A stretch of DNA of 59,203 bases from positions 1 through 59,203 of the forward strand of contig JAENZQ010000022.1 of NCBI GenBank assembly GCA_016841185.1, read 5' to 3'. The notes below the pieces were generated by a model. It searched no databases and was not told where the DNA came from. It saw nothing but the letters and a program-made list of their open reading frames with translations. This document shows, in pieces, positions 1 to 8,875 of the stretch (positions within the stretch are counted from its first letter, which is position 1; each line of letters begins with the position of its first letter). Source of the DNA: Anaerovorax odorimutans (GTDB lineage Bacteria > Bacillota > Clostridia > Peptostreptococcales > JAAYPU01). Made by a program: the position numbers and the translations under genes.

Positions 1-3000
1 GATTAGGGTATATTCCTGAACATCTCCGTTTTCTGCGGTGACACATATGGTTATGCTATTGTCTCCTACATTTAAATCTATGGCATCTGTTGCCGTACCG
101 CTTTCTACCGGTACTGAATCAATTGTTACATCAGCATCATCATCCACCGTTGCTGTCAGGGTCATGGATTTTTCACTTCCTGGAACCGTTACATAACAAG
201 TAGCATCCTCTAAAAAACTCAACGATTCTGTCCCTTGATTTGTCGTTATTGTCAAGTCGGAAAGTTCATTATCATCAGACGGTAAGCGATTGATTATAGC
301 CGAGTAGGTTCTAACTTCCGTATCATAGCTATCCTCTACCCGACAAGTAATCGTATTATTCCCTACATCGAGATTGATTGCAGATGATGTCCTGCCGGAT
401 TCCACTGTTTCAACATTGACCCCCATACTTGCTTCAGGGTCAACGGCAGTAGGCATTACTGTGACACTGTGAACTGAGTGATCCACTTCAGACGAATATT
501 CATATGTATCAGGTGTAAAAGTAGGGCTTAATTCAAGTTGTCCCTCAATGCCGTTAATGGTTAAATTCGAAAGATTAGGACTTGAAGGCTCTCCAACTGT
601 AACCGTACAGGAATCTGAAATAAATCCATCCTGTGTTGAGACAGTTATAACTGCTGATCCGGTTCTATTTGCAGTTATAACACCATTTGAAACAGAAACG
701 ACAGAATCATCACTGGTTGACCAAATAACATTCTTATTGGTTGTATCTTCCGGCGTAATAGCTGATATTAATTCATATGTACTGCCTTCTGGAGTTATTA
801 GAGAGTTATTATTGAGGGCTATCTCCTGAGGATGAATAACTGGTCTAAACGTAGGATAAGAAACTCCTTCATTTATATCCCAAATCCGTTGAAAATCAAA
901 ACCGGTAAACGTATTTTTCTGCTTTAGCTCTTCCTGTGTACATGGCTTTAAATTGCTAAGTGTTGGAGGGCTGAAAGAGCTTGCAAAACGAATAGCAACG
1001 ATATCGCTGCTGGATTTATAGTAATAACAATTTTTCAATACCACATCGGATTCATAAGTTTTATCTGCTATCCCACTTATACCATTTCCAACTCCTATGG
1101 AATAACTGTTTTCGGTTGTAGAACCGCCATCAGTACCAGTACATATCCCAACAATAGGACCGCTGCTCCCACTATTGCTTATGTTTGAAGTATTATAACA
1201 GTCTGTTACCAATTTACCATTGATTCCTGCAATACCACCTACTCCAACATGATTATTAGTTAGTGCAGAAATATTGGGCATACTGCTGGTATTATAGCAC
1301 TTCGTTATAGTTCCAACGTTATAGCCTGCAATACCTCCGGTTCCTGAAAAATAACCATAATACCCTCCGCTGTTAACGTTACCTTCATTATGGCAGTTCT
1401 CAATAGTTCCGCCGTTGTACCCAACGATTCCGCCAGTATGATAATTAGCTGTATATGTGAGCTCAGCTGTTGTAATATGATTCACATAAGAAGTATTATA
1501 ACAATTAAAGATATAGCCATGACTCACTCCTGCAATACCACCTAAGTAGCTTTGAGAACCATTTGTGGATACAATATTGCCATCTGTCAGTCCTAAGTTT
1601 AAGATAGTTCCTAAATTTCTATCGAATAAGCCGACATAATACTCATCTCTATCAATATTCAATCCTGAAATAGCATAACCGTTTCCATCAAAAATCCCGC
1701 TGAAATCAACTGGGTTTCCAATTGGTATCCAACCTTTACCGTCATTGTAGTATTCTCCGCCTTCACTGGTTGCAGTACTCATATCGATATCATTCACTAA
1801 TTTAAAACAGCTGGACGGGTAATATCTTACTTCATTTAATTGTCTTGGTGTAGAGACTAAATAAGGATTGGAAGGCGTTCCATTCCCTCCTTCAAAATCA
1901 CCGCTATCTGTAGTAAAGCTGCTTGTAAAGCTTGACACCATAGGATTTCCTGATTCATCTGAAATAGATTCTGCAGGTAAAGCTACTAAATAGACTGTTC
2001 CTTTTTCTAAGCGAGATGATGGCGCTATAGTCAATACTTTATCACTGATTGTAGAAGTAGAAGAAACTTCAACGCCATCTTTTAATAAAGCAATCTGTTC
2101 AAATGTATTTCCCTGTATAATATATTCATTAAATGTAATGGTAATCTTTTTATCTCTTGAAACATTTTCTTCATTATCTAAAGGTATGATAGATTCTATT
2201 ACCGGAGGATCAAAGTCCTTTGAATCATCTTCTAATATCGAAACACCCGCAGTAATATTCCCTGCCAGACTTCCTCCCCCTGAAACATTTTTTAATTCTA
2301 CCGCAAAACTTCTGTTTCCGGTATATATTCTGTCATTATTAATAGGAATGGTAATGGTTTTCTGTGCCTCTCCATTCCCAAAAGTTAATGTGCCTGATGT
2401 GCTTGTATAATCAATTCCTGCTTTTGCTGTACCATCTATGGTCTCATAATCTACAGAAACAGAGCCATCAACACCATTATTTCTCATAACATAAAGTGTT
2501 ACAGTTCCCGACGGCTCATCAACTGAATAATAGGGCGTATGCCATTCAAGACTTCCTGGCTGTCTATCTTTATAGGCACAAAGAATAATTCTACCGTTGA
2601 CGGTCCTTCTATAATAAATTGTTCCATCTTTTCCAATGGCCGGCTTTCCAAATCCATTCACTTTCCAAAGTTTTGTACCGGAAGAATTTAAAGCGGTGCC
2701 ATCATCTAAATAAATCATGCCGTCTGAGGCTATTGTAGGAGAATTAAAAATACCATTTGCATCATGATAGATTTCCGTAGCATTTCCGGTATCAGGATCG
2801 ATTGTAAATAATCCTCCTTCCCTATAGCTCACTTCCCCTGTACCATAATCTATACTCATCCATCCTGTAACCGCATATACCGTTCCATTTGGCCCTACAG
2901 CACATTGATCCTGTATATCTGCCTCTTCGGCAAAGGCAGTCCATTTCCGGACTCCATCCGCCGTGTAGCAGAATATTTCTCCTGTATATTCAGGATGATA

Positions 3001-3813
3001 ACTGGTCAAATATATGTTTCCGGCTCCATCTATTGCTATTTTTGAATAATACTTTCTTAACAAACCCCCGGTGCTTACCCACTTTTCTCCACCATATCTA
3101 TTTAGTGCAACAAACTTATCTCCAAGCTTTACATAAATCGTACCATCGCTGCCTACAGCACAAGAAGCCTTGTTGGTCAAATCTACTCCGTCATGCTGCT
3201 CAACGCTTTTAACATAATTCCATTTAGATGTTCCAGTGTTTTTGTCAATACAGGTTAAACGGTAATTATCATAGACTGTACCGCCGCCGCCTCCGGCATT
3301 TATCTCGGTAATCAAAACATTTCCGTCTATGTCAAGTGCCGGGAACATTTCCAAAGATCCATATCCCGTCCCCTGCTCGTAAGTCCATTTTGTTGTCCCG
3401 CTACGATCAAATGCCATAACACCTGCATCAGATGCCACATAGATTGTCCCGTCTGCTCCGATAACAGGTGCTCCGTCTCTTACGTATCCACAAGGTACCG
3501 ACCATTTTTCTGTTCCGTCCGGATTAACTGCATAAAGCTTTTCATCCATTGTACAAAAATAGATTTCTCCGTCCCTTCCGACAACAGGCGGAGTAACAAT
3601 TGAACTTGTTGGTGTGAATGTAAACTTTAAGAAAGGCTCCTGAATACCTGCATAACTTGATAAACGTATCATATTAGAATGTGCAGGCCAGTAGGCATTC
3701 GTATCATAATCACCTCCATGCCCTCCGCCAAGATCAAAGCCGTAAACCATGGAAGAACTTGAACTCATAATAATAAAAATAACGATTGGAATAAACATTA
3801 ATAATCTTTTCAT
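1..3813 (-). CDS. very large secreted multidomain surface protein (partial, 3' end outside window)
   Basis: An open frame of 1271 codons reaches the window edge without a stop. The start at 3813 follows an AAGGCGGGG ribosome site and opens with a signal peptide (MKRLLMFIPIVIFIIM...). Modules in order, by reading: PQQ-like beta-propeller repeats (about residues 55-400, recurring 'DGTIY' and 'W' strands), a Calx-beta domain (about 420-525), a SbsA-type Ig-like domain (about 530-630), GLUG-type repeats (about 690-935, recurring GGIAGxNxGxIxNCYNT), a bacterial Ig-like group 2 domain (about 993-1075), and at least two cadherin-like beta-sandwich repeats (1078 onward). These modules are typical of cell-surface or adhesive proteins. 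No cell-wall anchor is visible, but the C-terminus is missing. The ligand cannot be told. Confidence 0.85.
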   Translation of the reverse strand, partial: MKRLLMFIPIVIFIIMSSSSSMVYGFDLGGGHGGDYDTNAYWPAHSNMIRLSSYAGIQEPFLKFTFTPTSSIVTPPVVGRDGEIYFCTMDEKLYAVNPDGTEKWSVPCGYVRDGAPVIGADGTIYVASDAGVMAFDRSGTTKWTYEQGTGYGSLEMFPALDIDGNVLITEINAGGGGGTVYDNYRLTCIDKNTGTSKWNYVKSVEQHDGVDLTNKASCAVGSDGTIYVKLGDKFVALNRYGGEKWVSTGGLLRKYYSKIAIDGAGNIYLTSYHPEYTGEIFCYTADGVRKWTAFAEEADIQDQCAVGPNGTVYAVTGWMSIDYGTGEVSYREGGLFTIDPDTGNATEIYHDANGIFNSPTIASDGMIYLDDGTALNSSGTKLWKVNGFGKPAIGKDGTIYYRRTVNGRIILCAYKDRQPGSLEWHTPYYSVDEPSGTVTLYVMRNNGVDGSVSVDYETIDGTAKAGIDYTSTSGTLTFGNGEAQKTITIPINNDRIYTGNRSFAVELKNVSGGGSLAGNITAGVSILEDDSKDFDPPVIESIIPLDNEENVSRDKKITITFNEYIIQGNTFEQIALLKDGVEVSSTSTISDKVLTIAPSSRLEKGTVYLVALPAESISDESGNPMVSSFTSSFTTDSGDFEGGNGTPSNPYLVSTPRQLNEVRYYPSSCFKLVNDIDMSTATSEGGEYYNDGKGWIPIGNPVDFSGIFDGNGYAISGLNIDRDEYYVGLFDRNLGTILNLGLTDGNIVSTNGSQSYLGGIAGVSHGYIFNCYNTSYVNHITTAELTYTANYHTGGIVGYNGGTIENCHNEGNVNSGGYYGYFSGTGGIAGYNVGTITKCYNTSSMPNISALTNNHVGVGGIAGINGKLVTDCYNTSNISNSGSSGPIVGICTGTDGGSTTENSYSIGVGNGISGIADKTYESDVVLKNCYYYKSSSDIVAIRFASSFSPPTLSNLKPCTQEELKQKNTFTGFDFQRIWDINEGVSYPTFRPVIHPQEIALNNNSLITPEGSTYELISAITPEDTTNKNVIWSTSDDSVVSVSNGVITANRTGSAVITVSTQDGFISDSCTVTVGEPSSPNLSNLTINGIEGQLELSPTFTPDTYEYSSEVDHSVHSVTVMPTAVDPEASMGVNVETVESGRTSSAINLDVGNNTITCRVEDSYDTEVRTYSAIINRLPSDDNELSDLTITTNQGTESLSFLEDATCYVTVPGSEKSMTLTATVDDDADVTIDSVPVESGTATDAIDLNVGDNSITICVTAENGDVQEYTLI

Positions 3814-4015
3814 TTCAAACAACCCCGCCTTCAAGATTTATATCCATCTCATCATCACCCAGAGGATTACTATTAAAAACCGTTCTTATTAACCGGTCAC
3901 GTTTTTCTATTTAATTGTCAAAATTAGTCTTATCTTTACTATATATGAAGTCTTTTTATTTCGCAATAATTATAATAATATTTTAAAAAATATTTCGGAA
4001 TTATCATGAACACAA

Positions 4016-4044
4016 TTGCTTTTTTTCTGCCACGGCTATATAAT
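4016..4044 (+). promoter_or_regulatory. sigma-A type promoter of the XRE regulator gene
   Basis: TTGCTT (4016-4021), a 17-bp spacer and a perfect TATAAT (4039-4044) lie 33 bp before the start codon at 4078. The 264-bp divergent region (3814-4077) holds no gene. I could not identify a convincing -10 for the opposite gene, although a TTGACA lies on the minus strand near 3917. Confidence 0.55.
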
Positions 4045-4077
4045 AACTAAAGACTATATATAATTTGGAGGAAAAAT

Positions 4078-5553
4078 ATGTATAATGAAACACTTAACTT
4101 CGGTTCATACCTGAATGATTTATTGACGCTGAAAGGCATTGATAAAAAGCACTTTGCCGCAACCTTAAATATAAATCGATCACTTCTTTACCGATATTTA
4201 AACAGCGAACAATTGCCTGATCAGAACCAATTGAATGACATGATAGAAAAGCTTGATATAAGAGGATCTCAGCAAAAAAAACTGCTGGAAAGCTATGAAT
4301 GCTCACAATACGGCTGGGAGATTGTGAACGGCACGAAATTGATTATAAATATGCTCAACAGCCTGGAAAGCATAATCCAAACGGAAAGTATTACTTACGA
4401 ATATAAAGTGAAAAAACCGGAATTTTTTGACAGAAATAACGGAGTTATTCCGATAAAAAGCAGAGCTCTTGTAATAAATACAATTTTGTCATTACTTGAT
4501 TCAGCCAGAGAAAACTCTGATATTTCCACTGTCAGAATCATTTTGAACCCTGACAATGAAGATTTTGTCAATGTGCTCTCCAAAATACTTAATGAATTGA
4601 CCCATAACAAGAAAGATATATCCATAAAGCACATCTTTCGTTTAAAGGATACTTTGCTGAAAAAAAACAAGCTTCACAATTTAAAACTACTTGATACGAT
4701 ATTTCCTTTTTCTTTTTTCAAAGACATATACGAAGCGTATTGTTTAACCGAAAATGTCACACCTGAATCCTATAAAACTTTCTTCCCGAACTTTATCAGC
4801 GTTGATTCTAAAACAGCTTTTGCCTTTTCAAAAGACGTAGAAAACGGTATTTTTTATGATTCAAAATGCCAAAATGTCATCAAGTTAATGAACGAAGAAT
4901 TTGAAAAAATATGCGGCGACTGTCTTCCGCTTTTTTACAATCTGGAAACCTATGAAAAGCAATCTCAGTATATGTATGATTATGAACACATAGTACAGGC
5001 AGAAACAGCAATACTGCATCCGGAAAGCAGCATTTATACCTTTCCTGCTGATATCATTGAAAAAAAAGAGAAGGAAAAGTTAATCAGAACAAAACATGCT
5101 CAAATTCTGTTAAAAAGAATCGAGTTGTTCCAGGAAAGAATGAAAAAAGGTAAGGCTCTTGAGATCATTTCCCTTGCAGGTATTAAAAGTTTTGCTGCAA
5201 CAGGACAGCCTCAGCTATATAAATCAATAAAATTCAATAAAAGTGAACGCGTTGAAATATTAAACAATCTTTTGAAATTTGTGCAAAAAGAAAAAAACTA
5301 CACCCTTTATATCATGAAAGAGGATCATCCCTTTTATAATTCCGACTTCGCCGTTTACACCATCGGAAGTGAACTTCTCTGTATCGTACCGAGTTTCACT
5401 AATTTTGCAGAATTAGATAACATATTGATCAGAAACAGAGGAATTGTAGAAACCTTCAGCGATTTTCTGCATTCCAGTTTTATCAAGAAAAACAGCATCA
5501 CCGAAAGAAATGAAGTCGCCGAAGTTATTTCAAATGTTATTGACAGTATTTAG
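4078..5553 (+). CDS. XRE-type helix-turn-helix regulator with long C-terminal domain of unknown function
   Basis: A 491-residue soluble protein preceded by a strong TTGGAGG site. Residues about 8-65 look like a Cro/C1 helix-turn-helix (FGSYLNDLLTLKGIDKKHFA, then LNINRSLLYRYLNSEQLPD). The remaining 420 residues have no recognisable catalytic motif or membrane segment. Large XRE proteins of this layout occur in Clostridia, but I cannot name a target. It stands alone, divergent from the giant surface protein gene, which is a natural candidate target. This is inference only. A REP-like palindrome follows its stop codon. Confidence 0.6.
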   Translation: MYNETLNFGSYLNDLLTLKGIDKKHFAATLNINRSLLYRYLNSEQLPDQNQLNDMIEKLDIRGSQQKKLLESYECSQYGWEIVNGTKLIINMLNSLESIIQTESITYEYKVKKPEFFDRNNGVIPIKSRALVINTILSLLDSARENSDISTVRIILNPDNEDFVNVLSKILNELTHNKKDISIKHIFRLKDTLLKKNKLHNLKLLDTIFPFSFFKDIYEAYCLTENVTPESYKTFFPNFISVDSKTAFAFSKDVENGIFYDSKCQNVIKLMNEEFEKICGDCLPLFYNLETYEKQSQYMYDYEHIVQAETAILHPESSIYTFPADIIEKKEKEKLIRTKHAQILLKRIELFQERMKKGKALEIISLAGIKSFAATGQPQLYKSIKFNKSERVEILNNLLKFVQKEKNYTLYIMKEDHPFYNSDFAVYTIGSELLCIVPSFTNFAELDNILIRNRGIVETFSDFLHSSFIKKNSITERNEVAEVISNVIDSI

Positions 5554-5568
5554 ACTATGGGGAAATTA

Positions 5569-5662
5569 GGGACGGTGACTTTTTGCACATAAGCCGCTTT
5601 GCAATGAGTGCAAAAAGTCACCGTCCCCATTCCCATTTAAGTCGCCGTCCCCATTCCCATTT
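5569..5662. repeat. REP-like palindromic intergenic element
   Basis: A perfect 20-bp inverted repeat (5569-5588 GGGACGGTGACTTTTTGCAC; 5608-5627 its complement) flanks a 19-bp loop. It is followed by an 18-bp direct duplication (CCGTCCCCATTCCCATTT at 5621-5638 and 5645-5662). It lies between two convergent genes. The GGGACGG-type arm resembles REP elements mobilised by Y1/RAYT transposases in many Clostridia. That link is from memory and no transposase is in this window. It could also act as a bidirectional terminator. Confidence 0.7.
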
Positions 5663-5664
5663 GA

Positions 5665-5967
5665 TTATTGTCGAATCTCTTCCATAGATATTCGAACTTT
5701 TTCATAAACTGAACCTAACTGCTCCTTTGGTTCTATATAAGGATCTCCCCATTCTCTTTTCATCATCAATTCTGTTAGAGCGGAATGTCCAGTAATAATT
5801 TGACTTAAACTTGATGAATAAATTGCTCTGACTTCAGGTGTAGTGCTTGTCATAAGCGCATTCAGATATGCATTAGCGGCTCCTGTAGCTGAAGCAATTA
5901 AATTCTTAGCAATTACTTCATCCGATATACCTATGTTTTCTTTGGCCATGTTTTCAAAAAATGACAT
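5665..5967 (-). CDS. CotF-like spore coat protein
   Basis: 100 residues, mostly helical, with the coat protein F signature in its middle: a helix rich in Ala/Asn (ATGAANAYLNALMTSTTPEV), then YSSSLSQIITGHSALTELM. Coat F domains have a ferritin-like helical fold and occur in spore coat or sporulation proteins of Bacilli and Clostridia. Its ATG directly follows the stop codon of the upstream partner (TAA-ATG, no gap). Its GGAGGTGC site lies inside that partner, so the two are translationally coupled. It supports a spore-former, though many such proteins are not proven coat components. Confidence 0.75.
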   Translation of the reverse strand: MSFFENMAKENIGISDEVIAKNLIASATGAANAYLNALMTSTTPEVRAIYSSSLSQIITGHSALTELMMKREWGDPYIEPKEQLGSVYEKVRISMEEIRQ

Positions 5968-6186
5968 TTAATGCACCTCCTTGGTCTGAGTAACCCTGTT
6001 TTCAATAATAAATTGCTGTAAGCCTTTAATCCTGCCCTCTGTTGCAAGAATCGCCGATTCTGACTGTTTCTTCAATTCGTCGTCTTTGATTAACCTCTGC
6101 ATAGCCCTTGCAACAACATACCCATTGTTTTCCATGTCAAGAAGAGTTGACATAGATAGTACTTCGGTTTCAGAAAGATTTCTCAT
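5968..6186 (-). CDS. small CotF-associated spore coat-like protein
   Basis: 72 residues, all-helical (LSETEVLSMSTLLDMENNGY, then AMQRLIKDDELKKQSESAI). It resembles the short partner proteins found next to CotF-like genes in Clostridia. It starts at 6186 behind a GGATGG site and is followed with no gap by the 100-residue coat protein, so both are made from one message. A role as the second half of a split coat F unit is inferred from the pairing. Confidence 0.6.
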   Translation of the reverse strand: MRNLSETEVLSMSTLLDMENNGYVVARAMQRLIKDDELKKQSESAILATEGRIKGLQQFIIENRVTQTKEVH

Positions 6187-6262
6187 GAACCATCCTCCAT
6201 TCTTTTTTTCTTATGTTCAATATTATTCTTTCGTTTAATAGTTTGTATGATATCCAATTAAC

Positions 6263-6718
6263 CTATACAAATTTTTTTTCATTTAACATTTTTTTTGACC
6301 ATTTCATGAGATATTCCATATGTCCGGAATCTGCATTGGGTTGTTCATTTACAATAACAAAACCGCAATACTTGTAAAAATTCACAGCAGATTTGTTTTC
6401 TTTATAGACACACAATTCGAGGCATGGATATAATGATTTACAATAATCCAGAAGCTGCCTTCCAATTCCTTTCCCCTGACAATCGTCTAATACAAAAAGG
6501 GCCCCTATAAACGAATTGTTTATAATGCTTATAAACGCCTTAACGGCATTTTTTTCTTCATATACGAAAGTTGCAGAATGAGGTAAATATTGATTTTTTA
6601 CAACATTATAATTCTCCATCCAATACTGCTCCGAGATAAAACTGTGTGCCGTGATATTGGTTTTCAGCCATATATCCATAATCTCTTCTATTTGTGACTT
6701 GTCCATTGATTTGATCAT
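6263..6718 (-). CDS. GNAT family N-acetyltransferase
   Basis: 151 residues with the acetyl-CoA binding motif A (VLDDCQGKGIGRQLLDYCK, Q/R-x-x-G-x-G/A type) and the usual C-terminal segment ENKSAVNFYKYCGF. GNAT enzymes move an acetyl group from acetyl-CoA to an amine on a small molecule or protein. The substrate cannot be read here. The start is placed at 6718 (MIKSMDK...) because GAGGAG lies correctly before it. An in-frame ATG 12 codons upstream lacks a ribosome site. The overall look is of the YjaB/YiaC type. Confidence 0.8.
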   Translation of the reverse strand: MIKSMDKSQIEEIMDIWLKTNITAHSFISEQYWMENYNVVKNQYLPHSATFVYEEKNAVKAFISIINNSFIGALFVLDDCQGKGIGRQLLDYCKSLYPCLELCVYKENKSAVNFYKYCGFVIVNEQPNADSGHMEYLMKWSKKMLNEKKFV

Positions 6719-6826
6719 ATATCCTGTCTCCTCGTAATTAACTTTTAAGCCCATTGGCTATATTAGACACATTATTCTAACCCAAAGCCAAAACTTTTAG
6801 TTATTTTATGATACGATACCCAAAGA

Positions 6827-6852
6827 AGCGTGTCAAATCAAACGGACACGCT
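6827..6852 (-). terminator. stem-loop after the M56/M23 protease gene
   Basis: AGCGTGTC and GACACGCT form a perfect 8-bp stem with a 10-nt loop, 25 bp past the stop codon at 6877. The U tract after it on the minus strand is weak (TTCTTTGGG), so efficiency is uncertain. Confidence 0.5.
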
Positions 6853-6876
6853 CCCTGAATAACCTTATTTTAATGA

Positions 6877-8334
6877 CTAATTATTATCTTCATTAAAATA
6901 TTCTATAGGGTCTACCGGTTCCTCATTTTCCCTGACTTCAAAATGCAAATGTGGTCCGGTGGCCATACCTGTACTTCCGACTTCGGCAATTTTTTCTCCT
7001 GCTTTAACTTTTTCATCCTCTTCTACAAAATATTCGCTGCACTGACCATAAAGTGTTGTAACATCCTGTCCGTGGCTTATAATAACAGTCTTACCATATC
7101 CACTTAACCATCCTGCATAAATGACCTTGCCTTCTGCCGTCGCAATGATATCTGTCCCCTTAGGTGCTGGAATATCTATACCTGAGTGAAACCTTTCCTC
7201 TTCAATTATTGGATGTACTCTCCACCCATAGGGAGAAGTTATTTTAAAGTAATCCGGAACAGGCCACTGCATTTCTATCCCGGTTTCCTGGCCCGATAAT
7301 GCATCTATTTCATTTTCTTCTACTTTATCCGCACTTGTTAAAAATGTAAATCCTAATACAATGAATATGATTAAAGCAATTATTGAGATCTTATAGGGGT
7401 TTTTCTTATAATTTGAAATCATCTTTATCCTCCTTTTTATTTCTCTCCTATTTCCAAGAACCCCTATTGCTACAACAGGCTGAAAAGAACTCTTGAAATT
7501 TTGGAGCATATGAATAATTGTATGTCCATAGTTTTTATACTCATTTTTATCGAGATAAGATAGAGTCAGGGAATCACAAGCAACCTCGCAATCTTGGCGC
7601 ATCTTAACAAACCCAAACCATATTACCGGGTTAAACCAATGGATGATCTGTATGATCCCTATTAAGGCAAATATGTAAATATCTTTTCTTTTATAATGCG
7701 TAAGTTCATGTAGAAAAATATGCCGGTACTGTTCATAATCGAGTTTTCTTTCCATATATGAAGGTATAAGAATTTTTGGTTTAAACAAGCCGGTCAGAGC
7801 AGGTGCATCTACTGCCTCCGTAAAGACAATGCCTATCTTTTTATTGATTTTCATTGTGCTTTTACATTTTTGTAAAATAAAGCATACATCTTCAGAAGCA
7901 TTGTATTGGCTGACTTTGATTCTCTGTCTAAATCGTAAATTTACTCTTATCGTTAAAATGCTAAAAACCAGAACTCCTATCAGCCAAACAACTATTATTT
8001 TAAAATCTGTGCTGTTCAGGAAGCTTTCTGAAAACAGGAGATTACCCAGAAAAGGCTCTTCTGCAAATCCGTTTATATGCTGCCCGTAATTAGTATGCCC
8101 TGTTATCATAATATTGTCTTTTTTTAGTTCTAACAGGTTGTACACACTGAAAATGCTCTGAGGTGAAAAAGGCATGATCATTCTAATAATCAAAAGCAGC
8201 CAAATATAGTAATGTTCCCGGGCTCCTATCCTCCTGTCCAGTACTGCTTTAATAAATAATATAATCCCAACCAGCAGGCTTCCGTTTAATGATGTTTTGA
8301 GCAGCCAATCTATAAAACCCTTTAATATTTCCAT
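6877..8334 (-). CDS. BlaR1-type M56 membrane metalloprotease fused to M23 endopeptidase
   Basis: 485 residues. The N-terminal half has four to five membrane segments and the M56 zinc motif HELTH (about residue 208), as in BlaR1/MecR1, which relay a cell-wall signal by cleaving a cytosolic repressor. After a last membrane helix (about 315-335) comes an M23 (LytM-type) domain (about 355-480) with intact metal and catalytic residues: HSGID (about 381) and HLHFEV (about 461), suggesting an active peptidoglycan endopeptidase. BlaR1 itself has a penicillin-binding sensor at this place. The gene lies 12 bp after a blaI-type repressor gene, behind GGAGGTGA. Such M23/M56 fusions occur in Clostridia, but the inducer is unknown. 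Confidence 0.85.
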   Translation of the reverse strand: MEILKGFIDWLLKTSLNGSLLVGIILFIKAVLDRRIGAREHYYIWLLLIIRMIMPFSPQSIFSVYNLLELKKDNIMITGHTNYGQHINGFAEEPFLGNLLFSESFLNSTDFKIIVVWLIGVLVFSILTIRVNLRFRQRIKVSQYNASEDVCFILQKCKSTMKINKKIGIVFTEAVDAPALTGLFKPKILIPSYMERKLDYEQYRHIFLHELTHYKRKDIYIFALIGIIQIIHWFNPVIWFGFVKMRQDCEVACDSLTLSYLDKNEYKNYGHTIIHMLQNFKSSFQPVVAIGVLGNRREIKRRIKMISNYKKNPYKISIIALIIFIVLGFTFLTSADKVEENEIDALSGQETGIEMQWPVPDYFKITSPYGWRVHPIIEEERFHSGIDIPAPKGTDIIATAEGKVIYAGWLSGYGKTVIISHGQDVTTLYGQCSEYFVEEDEKVKAGEKIAEVGSTGMATGPHLHFEVRENEEPVDPIEYFNEDNN

Positions 8335-8346
8335 CTCTCACCTCCA

Positions 8347-8715
8347 TTATTCCGACTTTCTGTCAAGTATCTTTCTAAGCTCTTCAATTTCTTCATCTGT
8401 TAATTTTTCCATTTCCAGAAAGTTAGCAAGCATTGCTTTCAATCCACCGCCATAAACCTTTTTCAGGAATGTTTTGCTCTCTGCTTTGACATACTCTTCC
8501 TCATTTATCAGGGGATAATATAAATATGTCCTGTCTTTCTTTTGAAACCCAGCTGCTTCTTTTTTTACCAACCGGCTTAACAATGTCTTTACTGTTGTAG
8601 GTTTCCAGTCCATTGCAACTCTTTTCATTACTTCATTGGCTGAAACCGGTGACTTAGCCCAAAGAACATTCATTATCTTCCACTCAGAATCCGAAATTTG
8701 TGGTATATCCTTCAT
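8347..8715 (-). CDS. BlaI/MecI-family transcriptional repressor
   Basis: 122 residues, normal for the family. Winged helix at the N-terminus: ISDSEWKIMNVLWAKSPVSA, then WKPTTVKTLLSRLVKKEA. The C-terminal dimer and cleavage region follows. BlaI represses its own operon until the M56 protease encoded next cuts it. The start at 8715 is chosen because AAGGAGGG precedes that ATG. An upstream in-frame ATG would put the promoter and operators inside the coding region. Two TACA/TGTA palindromes lie just upstream (8731-8768), so self-repression is nearly certain. Confidence 0.9.
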   Translation of the reverse strand: MKDIPQISDSEWKIMNVLWAKSPVSANEVMKRVAMDWKPTTVKTLLSRLVKKEAAGFQKKDRTYLYYPLINEEEYVKAESKTFLKKVYGGGLKAMLANFLEMEKLTDEEIEELRKILDRKSE

Positions 8716-8730
8716 TAAGTAACCCTCCTT

Positions 8731-8781
8731 AACTACAACTGTAGTTAATATTAGACTACACCTGTAGTTGAATTTTGTCAA
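8731..8781 (-). promoter_or_regulatory. BlaI-operated promoter with two operators
   Basis: Operator 1 (8731-8746) is AACTACA-N2-TGTAGTT. Operator 2 (8755-8768) is ACTACA-N2-TGTAGT. Both carry the TACA...TGTA core of known BlaI/MecI sites. A consensus -35 TTGACA (complement of 8776-8781) lies just upstream. With 17-bp spacing the -10 (TAGTCT) falls at the edge of operator 2, so a bound repressor would block the polymerase. Operator centres are about 23 bp apart. Confidence 0.85.
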
Positions 8782-8820
8782 TATGTTTTTTGAAATTTTT
8801 CCAAATAAAAGATCGAAGAA

Positions 8821-8852
8821 AAAAGAACATTCAATCCTGAATGTTCTTTTTT
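8821..8852 (-). terminator. rho-independent terminator of the MBL hydrolase gene
   Basis: A perfect 13-bp stem (8821-8833 with 8838-8850) and a 4-nt loop, flanked by A and T runs on both sides. It could work in both directions. It lies 24 bp past the stop of the minus-strand gene ending at 8876, and upstream of the blaI promoter. Confidence 0.85.
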
Positions 8853-8875
8853 GCCATAGAATTCCCATTATTTCA

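Noticed and set aside
548-3212. Several plus-strand open frames of 90-107 codons
   Set aside because: They are mirror frames of the minus-strand giant surface protein gene, which has signal peptide, ribosome site and clear domains.
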